Source: Streptomyces glaucescens (lineage in GTDB: Bacteria; Actinomycetota; Actinomycetes; Streptomycetales; Streptomycetaceae). Taken from it: 64,000 nt of DNA. Of this stretch, positions 41,697-49,926 are shown in pieces (position 1 is the stretch's first letter; the number at the start of each line of letters is the position of its first letter). Location of the stretch: contig NZ_CP009438.1 in NCBI RefSeq assembly GCF_000761215.1, positions 4,853,501 to 4,917,500 of the forward strand, read 5' to 3'. Both the position numbers and the translations under genes were made by a program. Below the pieces are notes generated by a model. It was not told the origin of the DNA. It did no database searches and worked only from the letters and a program-made list of their open reading frames with translations.

Positions 41697-43030
41697 GCCT
41701 GCGGGCACGCATCAACTCCCCCGAGGAACACGGCACCCGGGGCGAGGACGGCCACCTGGTCGCCTCCTACCGCGCCAAGCTCCTGGAGGAGATCGACCTC
41801 GCGGAGATGAGCGCGCTCGCCGCCGCCGAGCGCCGCGCCCGCCTGGAGCGCGTCCTCGGGCACATCATCAGCCGCGAGGGCCCCGTCCTGTCCACGGTGG
41901 AGCGCGCCCAGCTGATCCGCCGGGTGGTCGACGAGGCACTCGGCCTCGGCATCCTCGAACCACTCCTGGAGGACGCCTCCATCACCGAGATCATGGTCAA
42001 CGGCCCCGACGCGATCTTCGTGGAGCGCGGCGGCCGGGTCGAACAGCTCCCGCTGCGCTTCGCCTCCGACGACCAGCTGATGCAGACCATCGAGCGGATC
42101 GTGTCCACGGTCAACCGGCGGGTCGACGAGTCCAACCCGATGGTCGACGCCCGGCTCCCGTCCGGCGAGCGCGTCAACGTCATCATCCCGCCGCTCTCCC
42201 TCACCGGCCCCACCCTCACCATCCGCCGCTTCCCGCGCTCGTTCACCCTCCCCGAGCTGATCGGCTTCGGCTCCCTCGACGAGCCCATGCTCCACCTGCT
42301 CGCCGGCCTGGTGCAGGCCCGGTTCAACATCATCGTCTCCGGCGCCACAGGCACCGGGAAGACCACCCTGCTCAACGCCCTCTCGGGCCTCATCCCGGAG
42401 ACCGAGCGGATCATCACCATCGAGGACTCCGCCGAACTCCAGCTCCAGCAGCAGCACGTCATCCGCCTGGAGTCCCGCCCGCCCAACGTCGAGGGCAAGG
42501 GCCAGATCACCATCCGCGACCTGGTCCGCAACTCCCTGCGCATGCGGCCCGACCGGATCGTGGTCGGCGAGGTCCGCGGCGGCGAGTCCCTGGACATGCT
42601 CCAGGCCATGTCCACCGGCCACGACGGCTCCCTGGCCACCGTCCACGCCAACAGCGCCGAGGACGCGCTGATGCGGCTGCAGACCCTGGCGTCCATGTCG
42701 GACGTGGAAGTGCCCTTCGTCGCCCTGCACGACCAGATCAACAGCGCCGTCGACGTGATCGTCCAGCTCACCCGGTTCGCCGACGGCGCCCGCCGCGTCA
42801 CCGAGGTCGCCGTCCTCGACAGCCACGGCGGAGAGCCGTACCGGCTGGCCACCGTGGCCCGGTTCGAAGCACAGCCGATGACCCCCGACGGCCGCGTCCA
42901 CGGCGCCTTCCGCCACTTCCCGCTGCCCCGCCGCACCGCCGACCGCCTCCACCTGGCCGGCCAGCCCGTCCCGCAGGCCTACGGCGTCGCCCGCACCGCG
43001 GACCAGCTCGCGACCCGAGAGGCCAGGTAG
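41693..43030 (+). CDS. cpaF: CpaF/TadA secretion ATPase
   Basis: This is the 445-residue motor of the Tad pilus, a type II/IV secretion-family ATPase that powers Flp polymerisation. The N-terminal domain (residues about 30-160, RAQLIRRVVDEALGLGILEPLLEDASITEIMVNGPDAIFVER) is followed by the ATPase core. This has Walker A GATGTGKTTLLNAL, the Asp box ITIEDSAEL, Walker B VGEVRGGESLDML and the His box STGHDGSLATVHANS. It is near full family length. The start overlaps the upstream TGA. Confidence 0.95.
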   Translation: MSLRARINSPEEHGTRGEDGHLVASYRAKLLEEIDLAEMSALAAAERRARLERVLGHIISREGPVLSTVERAQLIRRVVDEALGLGILEPLLEDASITEIMVNGPDAIFVERGGRVEQLPLRFASDDQLMQTIERIVSTVNRRVDESNPMVDARLPSGERVNVIIPPLSLTGPTLTIRRFPRSFTLPELIGFGSLDEPMLHLLAGLVQARFNIIVSGATGTGKTTLLNALSGLIPETERIITIEDSAELQLQQQHVIRLESRPPNVEGKGQITIRDLVRNSLRMRPDRIVVGEVRGGESLDMLQAMSTGHDGSLATVHANSAEDALMRLQTLASMSDVEVPFVALHDQINSAVDVIVQLTRFADGARRVTEVAVLDSHGGEPYRLATVARFEAQPMTPDGRVHGAFRHFPLPRRTADRLHLAGQPVPQAYGVARTADQLATREAR

Positions 43031-43036
43031 AACGCC

Positions 43037-43981
43037 ATGGAACTGACCACCCTCGTCTCCCTGACGACCGGGATCACCCTGCTGACCTGCGTCCTCGCCG
43101 TCGTCGGCGTACACGCCTACGCCACGGGCCGCGCCCAGCGCCAGGCCCTCGTCGACCGGCTCACGGCCACCGGCCAGGTCCCGGTCACCGGCCGCCGGCG
43201 CCGCTTCCCCGGCCTCGACCGCCGGGTGCGCCGTACCAAGGCCGGCCGGCGCCTGGAACTGCGGCTGGCCGCGACCGGACTGGACGTCACCCCGGGCGAG
43301 TTCCTCGCCGCGATGCTCGCCGCGGTCGCCGGACTGTGGCTGGTCGGGCAGGCGGCCCTCGCGCCCTTCTTCGGCCCGATCGCGGGCCTGCTCGGCGTGT
43401 GGGCGGCGCTGCAGTTCCTCAACTGGCAGCGCCAGAAACGCATCGAACGCTTCATCAACCAGCTCCCCGAACTGGCCCGGATCCTCGCCAACGCCACCCA
43501 CGCCGGGCTCGCCCTGCGCACCGCCATCGGCATGGCGGCGGAGGAACTCGAAGCCCCGGCGGGCGAGGAACTGGCCAAGGTGGCGAACCAGCTCGCCGTC
43601 GGCGCCTCGATGGACGACGCGCTCGGCGAGCTGGCCGAACGCCTCCCCTCCCGGGAACTGGTGGTCCTGGTCACCACCCTCGTCCTCGCCAACCGCGCGG
43701 GCGGGCAGCTGGTCGGAGCGCTGCGCAACCTCACGGAGACGCTGGAGGAGCGCAAGGAGACCCGGCGCGAGATCCGCACCCAGCTCTCCCAGGTGAACAT
43801 GACCTCGTACGCGGTCCCGGTCATGGGCATCGGCTCCCTCTTCCTGATGAACGGGGTGAAGGACGGAGCCCTGGAACGCATGACCGGCTCACCCGTCGGC
43901 CAGGCCTGCGTGGTCATCGCGTTCGCGCTGTACGCGGTCGGATTCGTACTGATCCGCCGGATGTCCCGGATCGACGTCTGA
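43037..43981 (+). CDS. tadB: TadB-like pilus platform protein (T2SS F family)
   Basis: The 314-residue membrane protein has a membrane helix near the N-terminus, a central pair of helices (FLAAMLAAVAGLWLVGQAAL and FGPIAGLLGVWAALQFL), and the T2SSF domain FINQLPELARILANATHAGLALRTAIGMAAEEL...GELAERLPSRELVVLVTTL. Two more helices follow at the C-terminus. It forms the inner-membrane platform with TadC. It lies 6 nt after cpaF and 36 nt before tadC. Confidence 0.92.
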   Translation: MELTTLVSLTTGITLLTCVLAVVGVHAYATGRAQRQALVDRLTATGQVPVTGRRRRFPGLDRRVRRTKAGRRLELRLAATGLDVTPGEFLAAMLAAVAGLWLVGQAALAPFFGPIAGLLGVWAALQFLNWQRQKRIERFINQLPELARILANATHAGLALRTAIGMAAEELEAPAGEELAKVANQLAVGASMDDALGELAERLPSRELVVLVTTLVLANRAGGQLVGALRNLTETLEERKETRREIRTQLSQVNMTSYAVPVMGIGSLFLMNGVKDGALERMTGSPVGQACVVIAFALYAVGFVLIRRMSRIDV

Positions 43982-44017
43982 GGAACCTGAGTCTGTGAGG
44001 AAAGGGAGACCTGGGAC

Positions 44018-44905
44018 ATGGCACTGCTGCTGGCCCTGCTGACGGCCGTCGGCGTCGGGGGCGTCTTCGCCGGGATCCGCATGTACCGGGCCGACGCCAA
44101 ACTGCCCACCGACCTCGCGCTCGCCCTGGAGGTGGGCGCCACCCGCACGGGCGCCGTCGACTCGCTCGTCGACCGCCTCGGCATGCGGTACGCGCCCGCC
44201 GTGCTGCGCCTCATGGGCCCGAGGCAGGTCGCCCGGTACCGCCGCAAGATCGACCTGGCGGGCAACCCCGGCGGCCTCACCATCGACCGCTACGCCGCGA
44301 GGCGCGCGGTGTACGGCGCCCTGGGCGGCGCCGGCGCCCTCGTCTTCCTGCTCCAGGGCAACCTCCTCATGACCCTCCTCCTGCTCGCCTTCGGGGCGTT
44401 CTGGACGGAAGTCGGCATCTGGTCGGCGATCCGCGTCCGCAAGGACGTCATCGAACGCACCCTGCCGGACTTCCTGGACGTCCTCGCCGTCGTCGTCAGC
44501 GCGGGCCTCGGCTTCCGCCAGGCACTCGACCGCGTCGCCTCGCGCTACGAGGGCCCCTGGGCCGACGAGCTGCGCATCACCCTCCGCCAGATGGACCTCG
44601 GCATGAGCCGCCGCCAGGCCTTCGCCGAACTGCGCCGCCGCAACGACTCCGAGCAGGTCGCCATGTTCGTGACGGCGTTGCAGCAGGGGGAGGAGCTGGG
44701 CGCCCCGATCGTGGACACCCTCGTCGCCCTCGCCAAGGACATGCGGCGCACCGACGCGCAGAACGCCCGCCGCAAGGCCGCCCGCGCCGTGCCCAAGGCC
44801 ACCATGATGATCACCACGTTCATGGTCCCGGCGACGATGCTGCTGCTGGGCGCCGGCCTCCTGCTGGGCTCGGGCACGGACTTCGGCACCATCACGGGTG
44901 AGTGA
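44018..44905 (+). CDS. tadC: TadC-like pilus platform protein (T2SS F family)
   Basis: The 295-residue membrane protein has an N-terminal helix, a central hydrophobic hairpin (GGAGALVFLLQGNLLMTLLLLAFGAFW), the T2SSF domain (RTLPDFLDVLAVVVSAGLGFRQALDRVASRYEGPWADELRITLRQMDLGMSRRQAFAELR) and a C-terminal helix (MITTFMVPATMLLLGAGLLL). It is the second platform subunit. GGAAAGGGAG precedes the ATG at 44018. A histidine kinase gene follows 3 nt later. Confidence 0.92.
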   Translation: MALLLALLTAVGVGGVFAGIRMYRADAKLPTDLALALEVGATRTGAVDSLVDRLGMRYAPAVLRLMGPRQVARYRRKIDLAGNPGGLTIDRYAARRAVYGALGGAGALVFLLQGNLLMTLLLLAFGAFWTEVGIWSAIRVRKDVIERTLPDFLDVLAVVVSAGLGFRQALDRVASRYEGPWADELRITLRQMDLGMSRRQAFAELRRRNDSEQVAMFVTALQQGEELGAPIVDTLVALAKDMRRTDAQNARRKAARAVPKATMMITTFMVPATMLLLGAGLLLGSGTDFGTITGE

Positions 44906-44908
44906 CAC

Positions 44909-46318
44909 ATGGCGACGATCTCGACTCCCACGGGCCGCCGGGCGGCGGGGCCGCGGCCGCGCCGGAGCACGCGCCGGCCGGCGTGGACACGGTGGCCGGT
45001 GTGGACGCGGCGGACCACACCGCCGGCCACCCCCACGACGGCTGCCGCCTCCGCACCGGACGTGTCGGCCCCCACCCTCTCCCTCCAGGTCAACGCGCTC
45101 CAGGCGCTCTGCCGTCAGGTGTTCGGCTTCCGGCTGGCCATGATCGCCCTGGCCGCCCCCGCCGCGCTCCTCAACGCCGCCCCCGGCCTGGGGGCCAACC
45201 TCGTCGGCGCGGCGGTCGTCGTCACCTTCATGGCGTCCTACGCCCTGTTCCGCGACTGGGAACGCTTCGGCCCCCTCCTCCTGCGCCACCCCGCCCTGCT
45301 GGCCGCCGACACCCTCTTCGGCTCACTCCTCCTCGTCTCCGCGGGCCCCGACACCACCCTCGCCTACGTCAGCGTCTGCACCCCCCTGCTGGCCGGCCTC
45401 GCCTACAGCTGGCGCGGCGCCGCCTGCTTCGCCTCCCTCCAGTCGGTGATCCTCCTCCTGGTCGAGGCGACCCTGGCCCGCTCCGAGCACCGCACCGCCG
45501 CCGAGGCCCTGCTGCTGCCCGGGCTGTGCGTCATCGCCGGCGCGGCCGGCTCGGCGCTGCGGGGCCTCATGCTCCGCTTCGGCGCGGCCACCCAGGCCCT
45601 GACGTCCGTCCAGGCCCGCCTCGCCGCCACGGAGGCGGTCGCCGAGGAACGCGCCCGCCTCGCCCGCGAACTGCACGACTCGGTGGCCAAGACCCTGCAC
45701 GGCGTGGCACTCGCCGCGGAGGGCCTGGCCGCCTCGGCGAACGCGCCGGAGCCGGACGCGGCGGTGCTGCGCCGGCAGGCGGACCTCGTCGCCCGCTCGG
45801 CCCGCAGGGCCGCCACGGAATCCCGCCGGCTCCTCACCGACCTGCGCCACGACCCGGACCCCCCGGAACCCACGGACCTCCTCGCCCAGCTGACGGCCCG
45901 CACCACCGACTTCACCGCCCGCACCGCCATCCCGGCGACCTGCCGCCCCACGGGCGACCGCCCCCCGCCCCCCGTCCCGCCCGCGGTGGCCCGTCAGCTG
46001 CTCACCATCACCGCCGAAGCCCTGGAGAACGCCCACCGCCACGCCGCCCCCACCCGCGTGCGGGTGAGCGCGGGCGTGACGGGCGACCGGCTCCACCTCA
46101 GCGTCCACGACGACGGCCGCGGGCTGCCTCCCGGCACCACTCTGGGAGAACTCCGCGCCGCCGGCCACTTCGGCCTCCTCGGCATGGTCGAACGCGCCGC
46201 GTCCGTGGGCGCCCGCATCCGCATCGGACGCGGCACACACCCCCGGGGCACGGAGGTCCGTGTGGACCTCCCCCTGGCGGCGCTGCAGGCGCCGACGAGC
46301 CCGGGCGACACGGCATGA
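44909..46318 (+). CDS. Sensor histidine kinase (HisKA_3 type) embedded in the Tad cluster
   Basis: The 469-residue protein has a basic Thr/Pro-rich N-terminus (about 60 residues) and about five membrane helices (residues 75-220). The dimerisation domain contains the phosphorylated His256 (LARELHDSVAKTLHGVALAAEG). The GHKL ATPase domain has an N-box (ITAEALENAHRHAAPTRV), DDGRGLPP and GHFGLLGMVERA. The cognate response regulator overlaps its stop by ATGA. Lying between tadC and flp, the pair probably controls pilus genes. The signal is unknown. Confidence 0.9.
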   Translation: MATISTPTGRRAAGPRPRRSTRRPAWTRWPVWTRRTTPPATPTTAAASAPDVSAPTLSLQVNALQALCRQVFGFRLAMIALAAPAALLNAAPGLGANLVGAAVVVTFMASYALFRDWERFGPLLLRHPALLAADTLFGSLLLVSAGPDTTLAYVSVCTPLLAGLAYSWRGAACFASLQSVILLLVEATLARSEHRTAAEALLLPGLCVIAGAAGSALRGLMLRFGAATQALTSVQARLAATEAVAEERARLARELHDSVAKTLHGVALAAEGLAASANAPEPDAAVLRRQADLVARSARRAATESRRLLTDLRHDPDPPEPTDLLAQLTARTTDFTARTAIPATCRPTGDRPPPPVPPAVARQLLTITAEALENAHRHAAPTRVRVSAGVTGDRLHLSVHDDGRGLPPGTTLGELRAAGHFGLLGMVERAASVGARIRIGRGTHPRGTEVRVDLPLAALQAPTSPGDTA

Positions 46319-47103
46319 GGAACCCCGAGACGCCGTCCCCGTTCGACGCGCCTCCGCCCCCGGCACCCCTGCGGGTGATCGTGGCCGACGACAACCCGGT
46401 CGTCCGGGCGGGACTGACCGCCCTGCTCTCCGGCCGCCCCGGCATCACGGTGGTGGCCGAGGCGGCGGACGGCCGCGAGGCGTACGAGGCGGCCCGCACC
46501 CGCCGGCCCGACGTGATCCTGCTCGACGTCCGCATGCCCGGCGTGGACGGCCTGTCCGCCCTGCCGCACCTCGTACGGCTGGCCCCGGTGCTGATGCTCA
46601 CCTACAGCCGCGAGTCGGAGATCGTCCAGGAGGCCCTGCGGCTCGGGGCGGGCGGCTATCTGGTCCACGGCGAGTTCACCCCGGACCAACTCGTCACGGC
46701 GATCCGGGACGTGAAGGAGGGCAAGGCCCACCTCACCGCGACCGCGGCGGGCGCGCTGCTGACCAGACTCCGAGCGGAGGGTGCCGCCAGGGATGCGGCT
46801 GCAAACGCCTCGACTACGCCAACTGCACTAGCCGGAAAGCCGACTTCCCCCGAACAGCTTTCGCGAATGCAACCGCCTGTGGCACAGTCGCGGTACCAAC
46901 TCAGCACGAGGGAGGCGGAGATCATGGACCTCATCGCGTCCGGCATGAGCAACCAGCAGATCGCCGCCGCCTGCTTCATCAGCGAGAAGACGGTCAAGAA
47001 CCACATCAACCGCATCTTCGCCAAACTGCACAGCACCAGCCGCGCCGAGGCCACCGCCAAGTGGCTGGGCACGACCCCCGGCTCCCCCAGGGGCCGGCAA
47101 TGA
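46315..47103 (+). CDS. NarL/LuxR-type response regulator with atypical receiver
   Basis: The 262-residue protein has a receiver domain (RVIVADDNPVVRAGLTALLSG) with phospho-acceptor Asp71 (ILLDVRMPG). The lysine normally found at the end of beta-strand 5 (GYLLK) is His118 here (GYLVHGEF), so phosphorylation or its readout may be unusual. A Thr/Pro/Ala linker (about 155-190) is coded by visibly less GC-rich DNA (46781-46880). The C-terminal LuxR HTH is intact (LSTREAEIMDLIASGMSNQQIAAACFISEKTVKNHINRIFAKL). It is coupled to the upstream kinase. Confidence 0.9.
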   Translation: MRNPETPSPFDAPPPPAPLRVIVADDNPVVRAGLTALLSGRPGITVVAEAADGREAYEAARTRRPDVILLDVRMPGVDGLSALPHLVRLAPVLMLTYSRESEIVQEALRLGAGGYLVHGEFTPDQLVTAIRDVKEGKAHLTATAAGALLTRLRAEGAARDAAANASTTPTALAGKPTSPEQLSRMQPPVAQSRYQLSTREAEIMDLIASGMSNQQIAAACFISEKTVKNHINRIFAKLHSTSRAEATAKWLGTTPGSPRGRQ

Positions 47104-47214
47104 CCCCGCCCGCCCCGCGTTGGGCCCACGATTGGGCCCACGGACCCTCGATGACAGCCCCCACCCCGCCCTACCCTTCCGGCACCGACAGCGGCACACC
47201 CGGAGGGAAACACC

Positions 47215-47376
47215 ATGCGCACCAAGTGGAGCGACGACAAGGGCCAGACCGCGGTGGAGTACCTGGGCATCATCGCGGTGGTCGTGGCGATCGTGCTGGC
47301 CATCACGGGGACGGACATCGGACAGTCGATCTACAACGCGATCACCGACAAGATCACCGAAGTCACCGGCGGTTGA
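47215..47376 (+). CDS. flp: Flp-type IVb pilin
   Basis: This 53-residue protein is the probable structural subunit of the Tad pilus. It starts MRTKWSDDKGQTAVEYLGII and continues as one hydrophobic helix (AVVVAIVLAITGT), with a short hydrophilic tail DIGQSIYNAITDKITEVTGG. GQ-TAV-EY is the Flp prepilin processing motif with the conserved Glu at +5. The ribosome site GGAGGGA lies 7 nt before the ATG at 47215. It is too short for most gene callers. Its TGA overlaps the TTG start of the TadG-like gene. The 111-nt gap after the response regulator probably contains its own promoter, since pilin is needed in excess. Confidence 0.9.
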   Translation: MRTKWSDDKGQTAVEYLGIIAVVVAIVLAITGTDIGQSIYNAITDKITEVTGG

Positions 47377-47969
47377 CGCGGTCCCGGAGGCTCGACGACG
47401 CGGGGCAGGCCTTTCCCATCTACATCACGGTGGTGGCGGGCCTGCTCTTTCTCGCGTTCGCCTACCTTGCGGTCGGGCAAGCGGCGGCGACCAGGAGCGA
47501 CGCCCAGACCGCGGCCGATGCGGCAGCACTCGCCGCGGCCCTCGACACCAGGGACCAGCTGGCCGGGGAGTGGCTGGAGAACGTGAAGGACCCGGCCGCT
47601 TGGCGACGCATCTTCGACGGTGACGTGGAGGTGGCCGACTCCTGCTGGCGCGCCCACGAGCTGGCCGCGGCCAACGACGCTCAGGTGCGGGCCTGCGGTC
47701 CGGACGGCTTGCTGGGCTACGAAGTCGAGGTCGAGACGGACGGGACCGTGGGGGACAGCATCGTCCCCGGTACCGAGGACATCCACGCCAAGGCCTCGGC
47801 CAGGGCCGTCATCGAGTCCCGATGCACCTTCGAACTGCCGGCCGAGGACGCCGAAGGCGTGGAGCTGCCCCCGCTCAGCTGCGAGGGCGAGGAGTGGGAC
47901 CTGTCGCCGGACGACCTCACCGACCTACCGGACCCGGAGGACCTGTTCGAGGTCCATCTGGCCGACTGA
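47373..47969 (+). CDS. TadG-like pilus-associated protein
   Basis: The 198-residue protein has the TadG-like N-terminal module: DDAGQAFPIYITVVAGLLFLAFAYLAVGQAAATRSDAQTAADAAALAAA (motif plus membrane helix plus helix; positions about 8-55). An acidic external domain follows with three cysteines (SCWRAH, RACGPDG, SRCTFEL). The likely start is TTG at 47373, overlapping the Flp stop by four bases, because the frame further upstream is a shadow of other genes. It probably contributes to anchoring the pilus. Confidence 0.75.
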   Translation: MTRSRRLDDAGQAFPIYITVVAGLLFLAFAYLAVGQAAATRSDAQTAADAAALAAALDTRDQLAGEWLENVKDPAAWRRIFDGDVEVADSCWRAHELAAANDAQVRACGPDGLLGYEVEVETDGTVGDSIVPGTEDIHAKASARAVIESRCTFELPAEDAEGVELPPLSCEGEEWDLSPDDLTDLPDPEDLFEVHLAD

Positions 47970-48004
47970 CAGGCGAACGACGAGTGACCAAGGGAAGCAG
48001 AGGC

Positions 48005-48586
48005 ATGAGCATTCGGTTCACAGCGAAGGCCCGCAGGGGGATGGCCGCGTTGTCCGTGGTGGCCGGGCTGGCCCTCGGCGTGGCCGGATGCGGTGGCGGG
48101 GACGGCGAGGACGAGAAGCCGCAGACGTCGGCATCCGCCTCACAGCCGGGCGGTTCCGATCAGCGGGCCCAGGAGGGGCAGTCGGACGAACCACTCACCG
48201 AACTCAAGGGGCCGGACAGCCTGCTGCTGCAGATCACCTCCGCCGTACGTGACTCGGGCGGGTTCGTGACGGTGAGCGGGACCCTGAAGAACGACGGCGG
48301 CGATACGGTGAACGTTCCGGCCCAGCTCAGCGGCAACGAGACGGAGATCATCCGCAACGGCCGGTCGCTCGGCGGGGCCACGCTGGTGGATTCCCAGGGC
48401 AAGAAGCGCTACTACGTGCTGCGTGACACCGATGGGCGTCCGCTCACGACGACGAACTTCCCGGCCCTGAAGTCCGGTGAGACCCTCCCCGTCTTCATGC
48501 AGTTCCCGGCGCCGCCTGCCGACACCACCGAGGTGACCCTCCAGCTCCCGATGTTCGCCACTGCCCCGATCAAGATCTCCGGCTGA
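48005..48586 (+). CDS. Putative lipoprotein of the Tad cluster
   Basis: The 193-residue exported lipoprotein has signal MSIRFTAKARRGMAALSVVAGLALGVAGC, with lipobox GVAGC and the lipidated Cys near 29. A low-complexity spacer and a beta-sandwich-like domain follow (LLLQITSAVRDSGGFVTVSGTLKNDGGDTVNVPAQLSG...TLPVFMQFPAPPADTTEVTLQLP). Such domains (DUF4352-like) are carried by many Gram-positive surface lipoproteins. It lies 35 nt after the TadG-like gene and 7 nt before an OmpA-domain gene, implying joint work at the cell wall. Confidence 0.8.
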   Translation: MSIRFTAKARRGMAALSVVAGLALGVAGCGGGDGEDEKPQTSASASQPGGSDQRAQEGQSDEPLTELKGPDSLLLQITSAVRDSGGFVTVSGTLKNDGGDTVNVPAQLSGNETEIIRNGRSLGGATLVDSQGKKRYYVLRDTDGRPLTTTNFPALKSGETLPVFMQFPAPPADTTEVTLQLPMFATAPIKISG

Positions 48587-48593
48587 GCCCCCG

Positions 48594-49214
48594 ATGACCT
48601 CACGACTCACCGCAGCCCTCACCGCCACCCTCCTCCTCACCACCACCCTCTACACCGCCACGACCGCCCACGCCGACGACGGCCCCAGCGTCCCGCCGGG
48701 CACGGAGGCCACCGCCGCGGCCCCGGTCGAGCTGGACGCCAACGACCCCGACCTGAAGCTGCCGGAGGGCGCCACACTGGCCGAGCCGAAGGTCCTCGAC
48801 ATCAAGCAGGTCGTGGAGGACGAGAGCGGCGAGGAGCGCCGGGAGGACACGAACGCGGACGTGAAGTTCGCCCTTCAGGCCGAGGTGCTGTTCCCCAAGG
48901 ACAGCGCTCGGCTCGGCGCGGAGGCGAAGGCACGCCTCCGGGCGATCGCACAGGAGATCAAGGCGCAGCACGCGACCCGCATCCGCGTCTTCGGCTTCAC
49001 GGACGACCTCGGCTCCTCGGCCCACGGCGACGTCCTGTCGAAGCAGCGGGCGAACGCCGTCCACGCGGTGCTGGACGCGGAGCTGAACGACCCGGGCGTC
49101 ACCTTCGAGGTCCGTGGCTACGGCGAGGACTACCCGATCGCCTCGAACACCTCGGAGGAGGGCCGCAAGAAGAACCGCCGGGTGGAGGTGTCGTTCCCGC
49201 GGGGGGAGGGCTGA
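48594..49214 (+). CDS. Secreted OmpA-family peptidoglycan-binding protein
   Basis: The 206-residue protein has a signal peptide (MTSRLTAALTATLLLTTTLYTATTAHA) and an acidic linker. Its C-terminal OmpA/MotB domain (residues about 95-202) shows VLFPKDSARLGAEAKARLRAIAQEI, RVFGFTDDLGSSAHGDVLSKQRANAVHAVL and GEDYPIASNTSEEGRKKNRRVEVSF. The Asp and Arg residues that hold diaminopimelate peptidoglycan (FTDD, NRRVEV) are present. As the last gene of the Tad cluster it probably anchors the system in the wall. Confidence 0.88.
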   Translation: MTSRLTAALTATLLLTTTLYTATTAHADDGPSVPPGTEATAAAPVELDANDPDLKLPEGATLAEPKVLDIKQVVEDESGEERREDTNADVKFALQAEVLFPKDSARLGAEAKARLRAIAQEIKAQHATRIRVFGFTDDLGSSAHGDVLSKQRANAVHAVLDAELNDPGVTFEVRGYGEDYPIASNTSEEGRKKNRRVEVSFPRGEG

Positions 49215-49357
49215 CGGCGCCCGCTGACCGCCCGTCGAGGATGGCCGGATGTTCACGCTGCGACGTCGCTCAGGAACCGAGTGTCACTGCCGGTGACTAG
49301 AGTGTGCGGAGAGGTCTCGCTTTCCGGAGGCCGTACGGGGGAACGGGGAGGCACCGA

Positions 49358-49885
49358 GTGCTGCCGAGCGACGGTGGGGGGACGGGCTCGCCCTGGCTGT
49401 CCGGTGTGTTCGACACGGCGAGGGACGCGGTCCAGGACCTGTCCACCGAGCTGTCGTCGTTCACGACGTTCCGGAAGCGGGTCGACGAACTCGTCCGCGA
49501 CCTGAAGGAGTCACAGGCCGGTCCCACCCGTGTGGGCCGGGAGCAGCTCGGACGCGGGAAGTTCGGCGGCGGCGACGGATCCTGGACCGAGGCGGCGGGC
49601 CTGTACACGTCGTACGAGAAGGTCATCACCGACCTGGAGAACTTCTCCGAGCTGCTCTCGGACTGCATGGAGGCCATGTCCATCGCTGTCCTGGCTTCGC
49701 ACAAGGGCTACGAGAACATCGACGTGGACGTCCGTGACCGCATGGCCGCGATCACCGCCGAGACGACCGAGCACTACGGCGGCCCCTACGACCCGGAGCG
49801 CGCGAAGCACCACGGCGCGACGGGCGGCGGCACCGCAGCCGGCGTCCGGAAGCCGCCGAACGGCGACGCCGGCGGCACGATCTGA
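49358..49885 (+). CDS. Hypothetical helical protein of a WXG/ESX-like locus
   Basis: The 175-residue protein is predicted to be mostly alpha-helical (FDTARDAVQDLSTELSSFTTFRKRVDELVRDLKES..., SYEKVITDLENFSELLSDCMEAMSIAVLASHKGYENIDVDVRDRMAAI). It has no signal peptide. The helical hairpin character, position before a WXG-like protein and mycosin downstream suggest an ESX-type partner or substrate. There is no W-x-G motif in this protein itself. The GTG at 49358 is preceded by GGGGAGG. An inverted repeat GTCAC-N5-GTGAC at 49283-49297 lies just before a TAGAGT -10-like box (49298-49303). Confidence 0.65.
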   Translation: MLPSDGGGTGSPWLSGVFDTARDAVQDLSTELSSFTTFRKRVDELVRDLKESQAGPTRVGREQLGRGKFGGGDGSWTEAAGLYTSYEKVITDLENFSELLSDCMEAMSIAVLASHKGYENIDVDVRDRMAAITAETTEHYGGPYDPERAKHHGATGGGTAAGVRKPPNGDAGGTI

Positions 49886-49926
49886 GCCAGGCGCCAGGAA
49901 ACGGTACGAGGACGGGGAGAAGGCTG

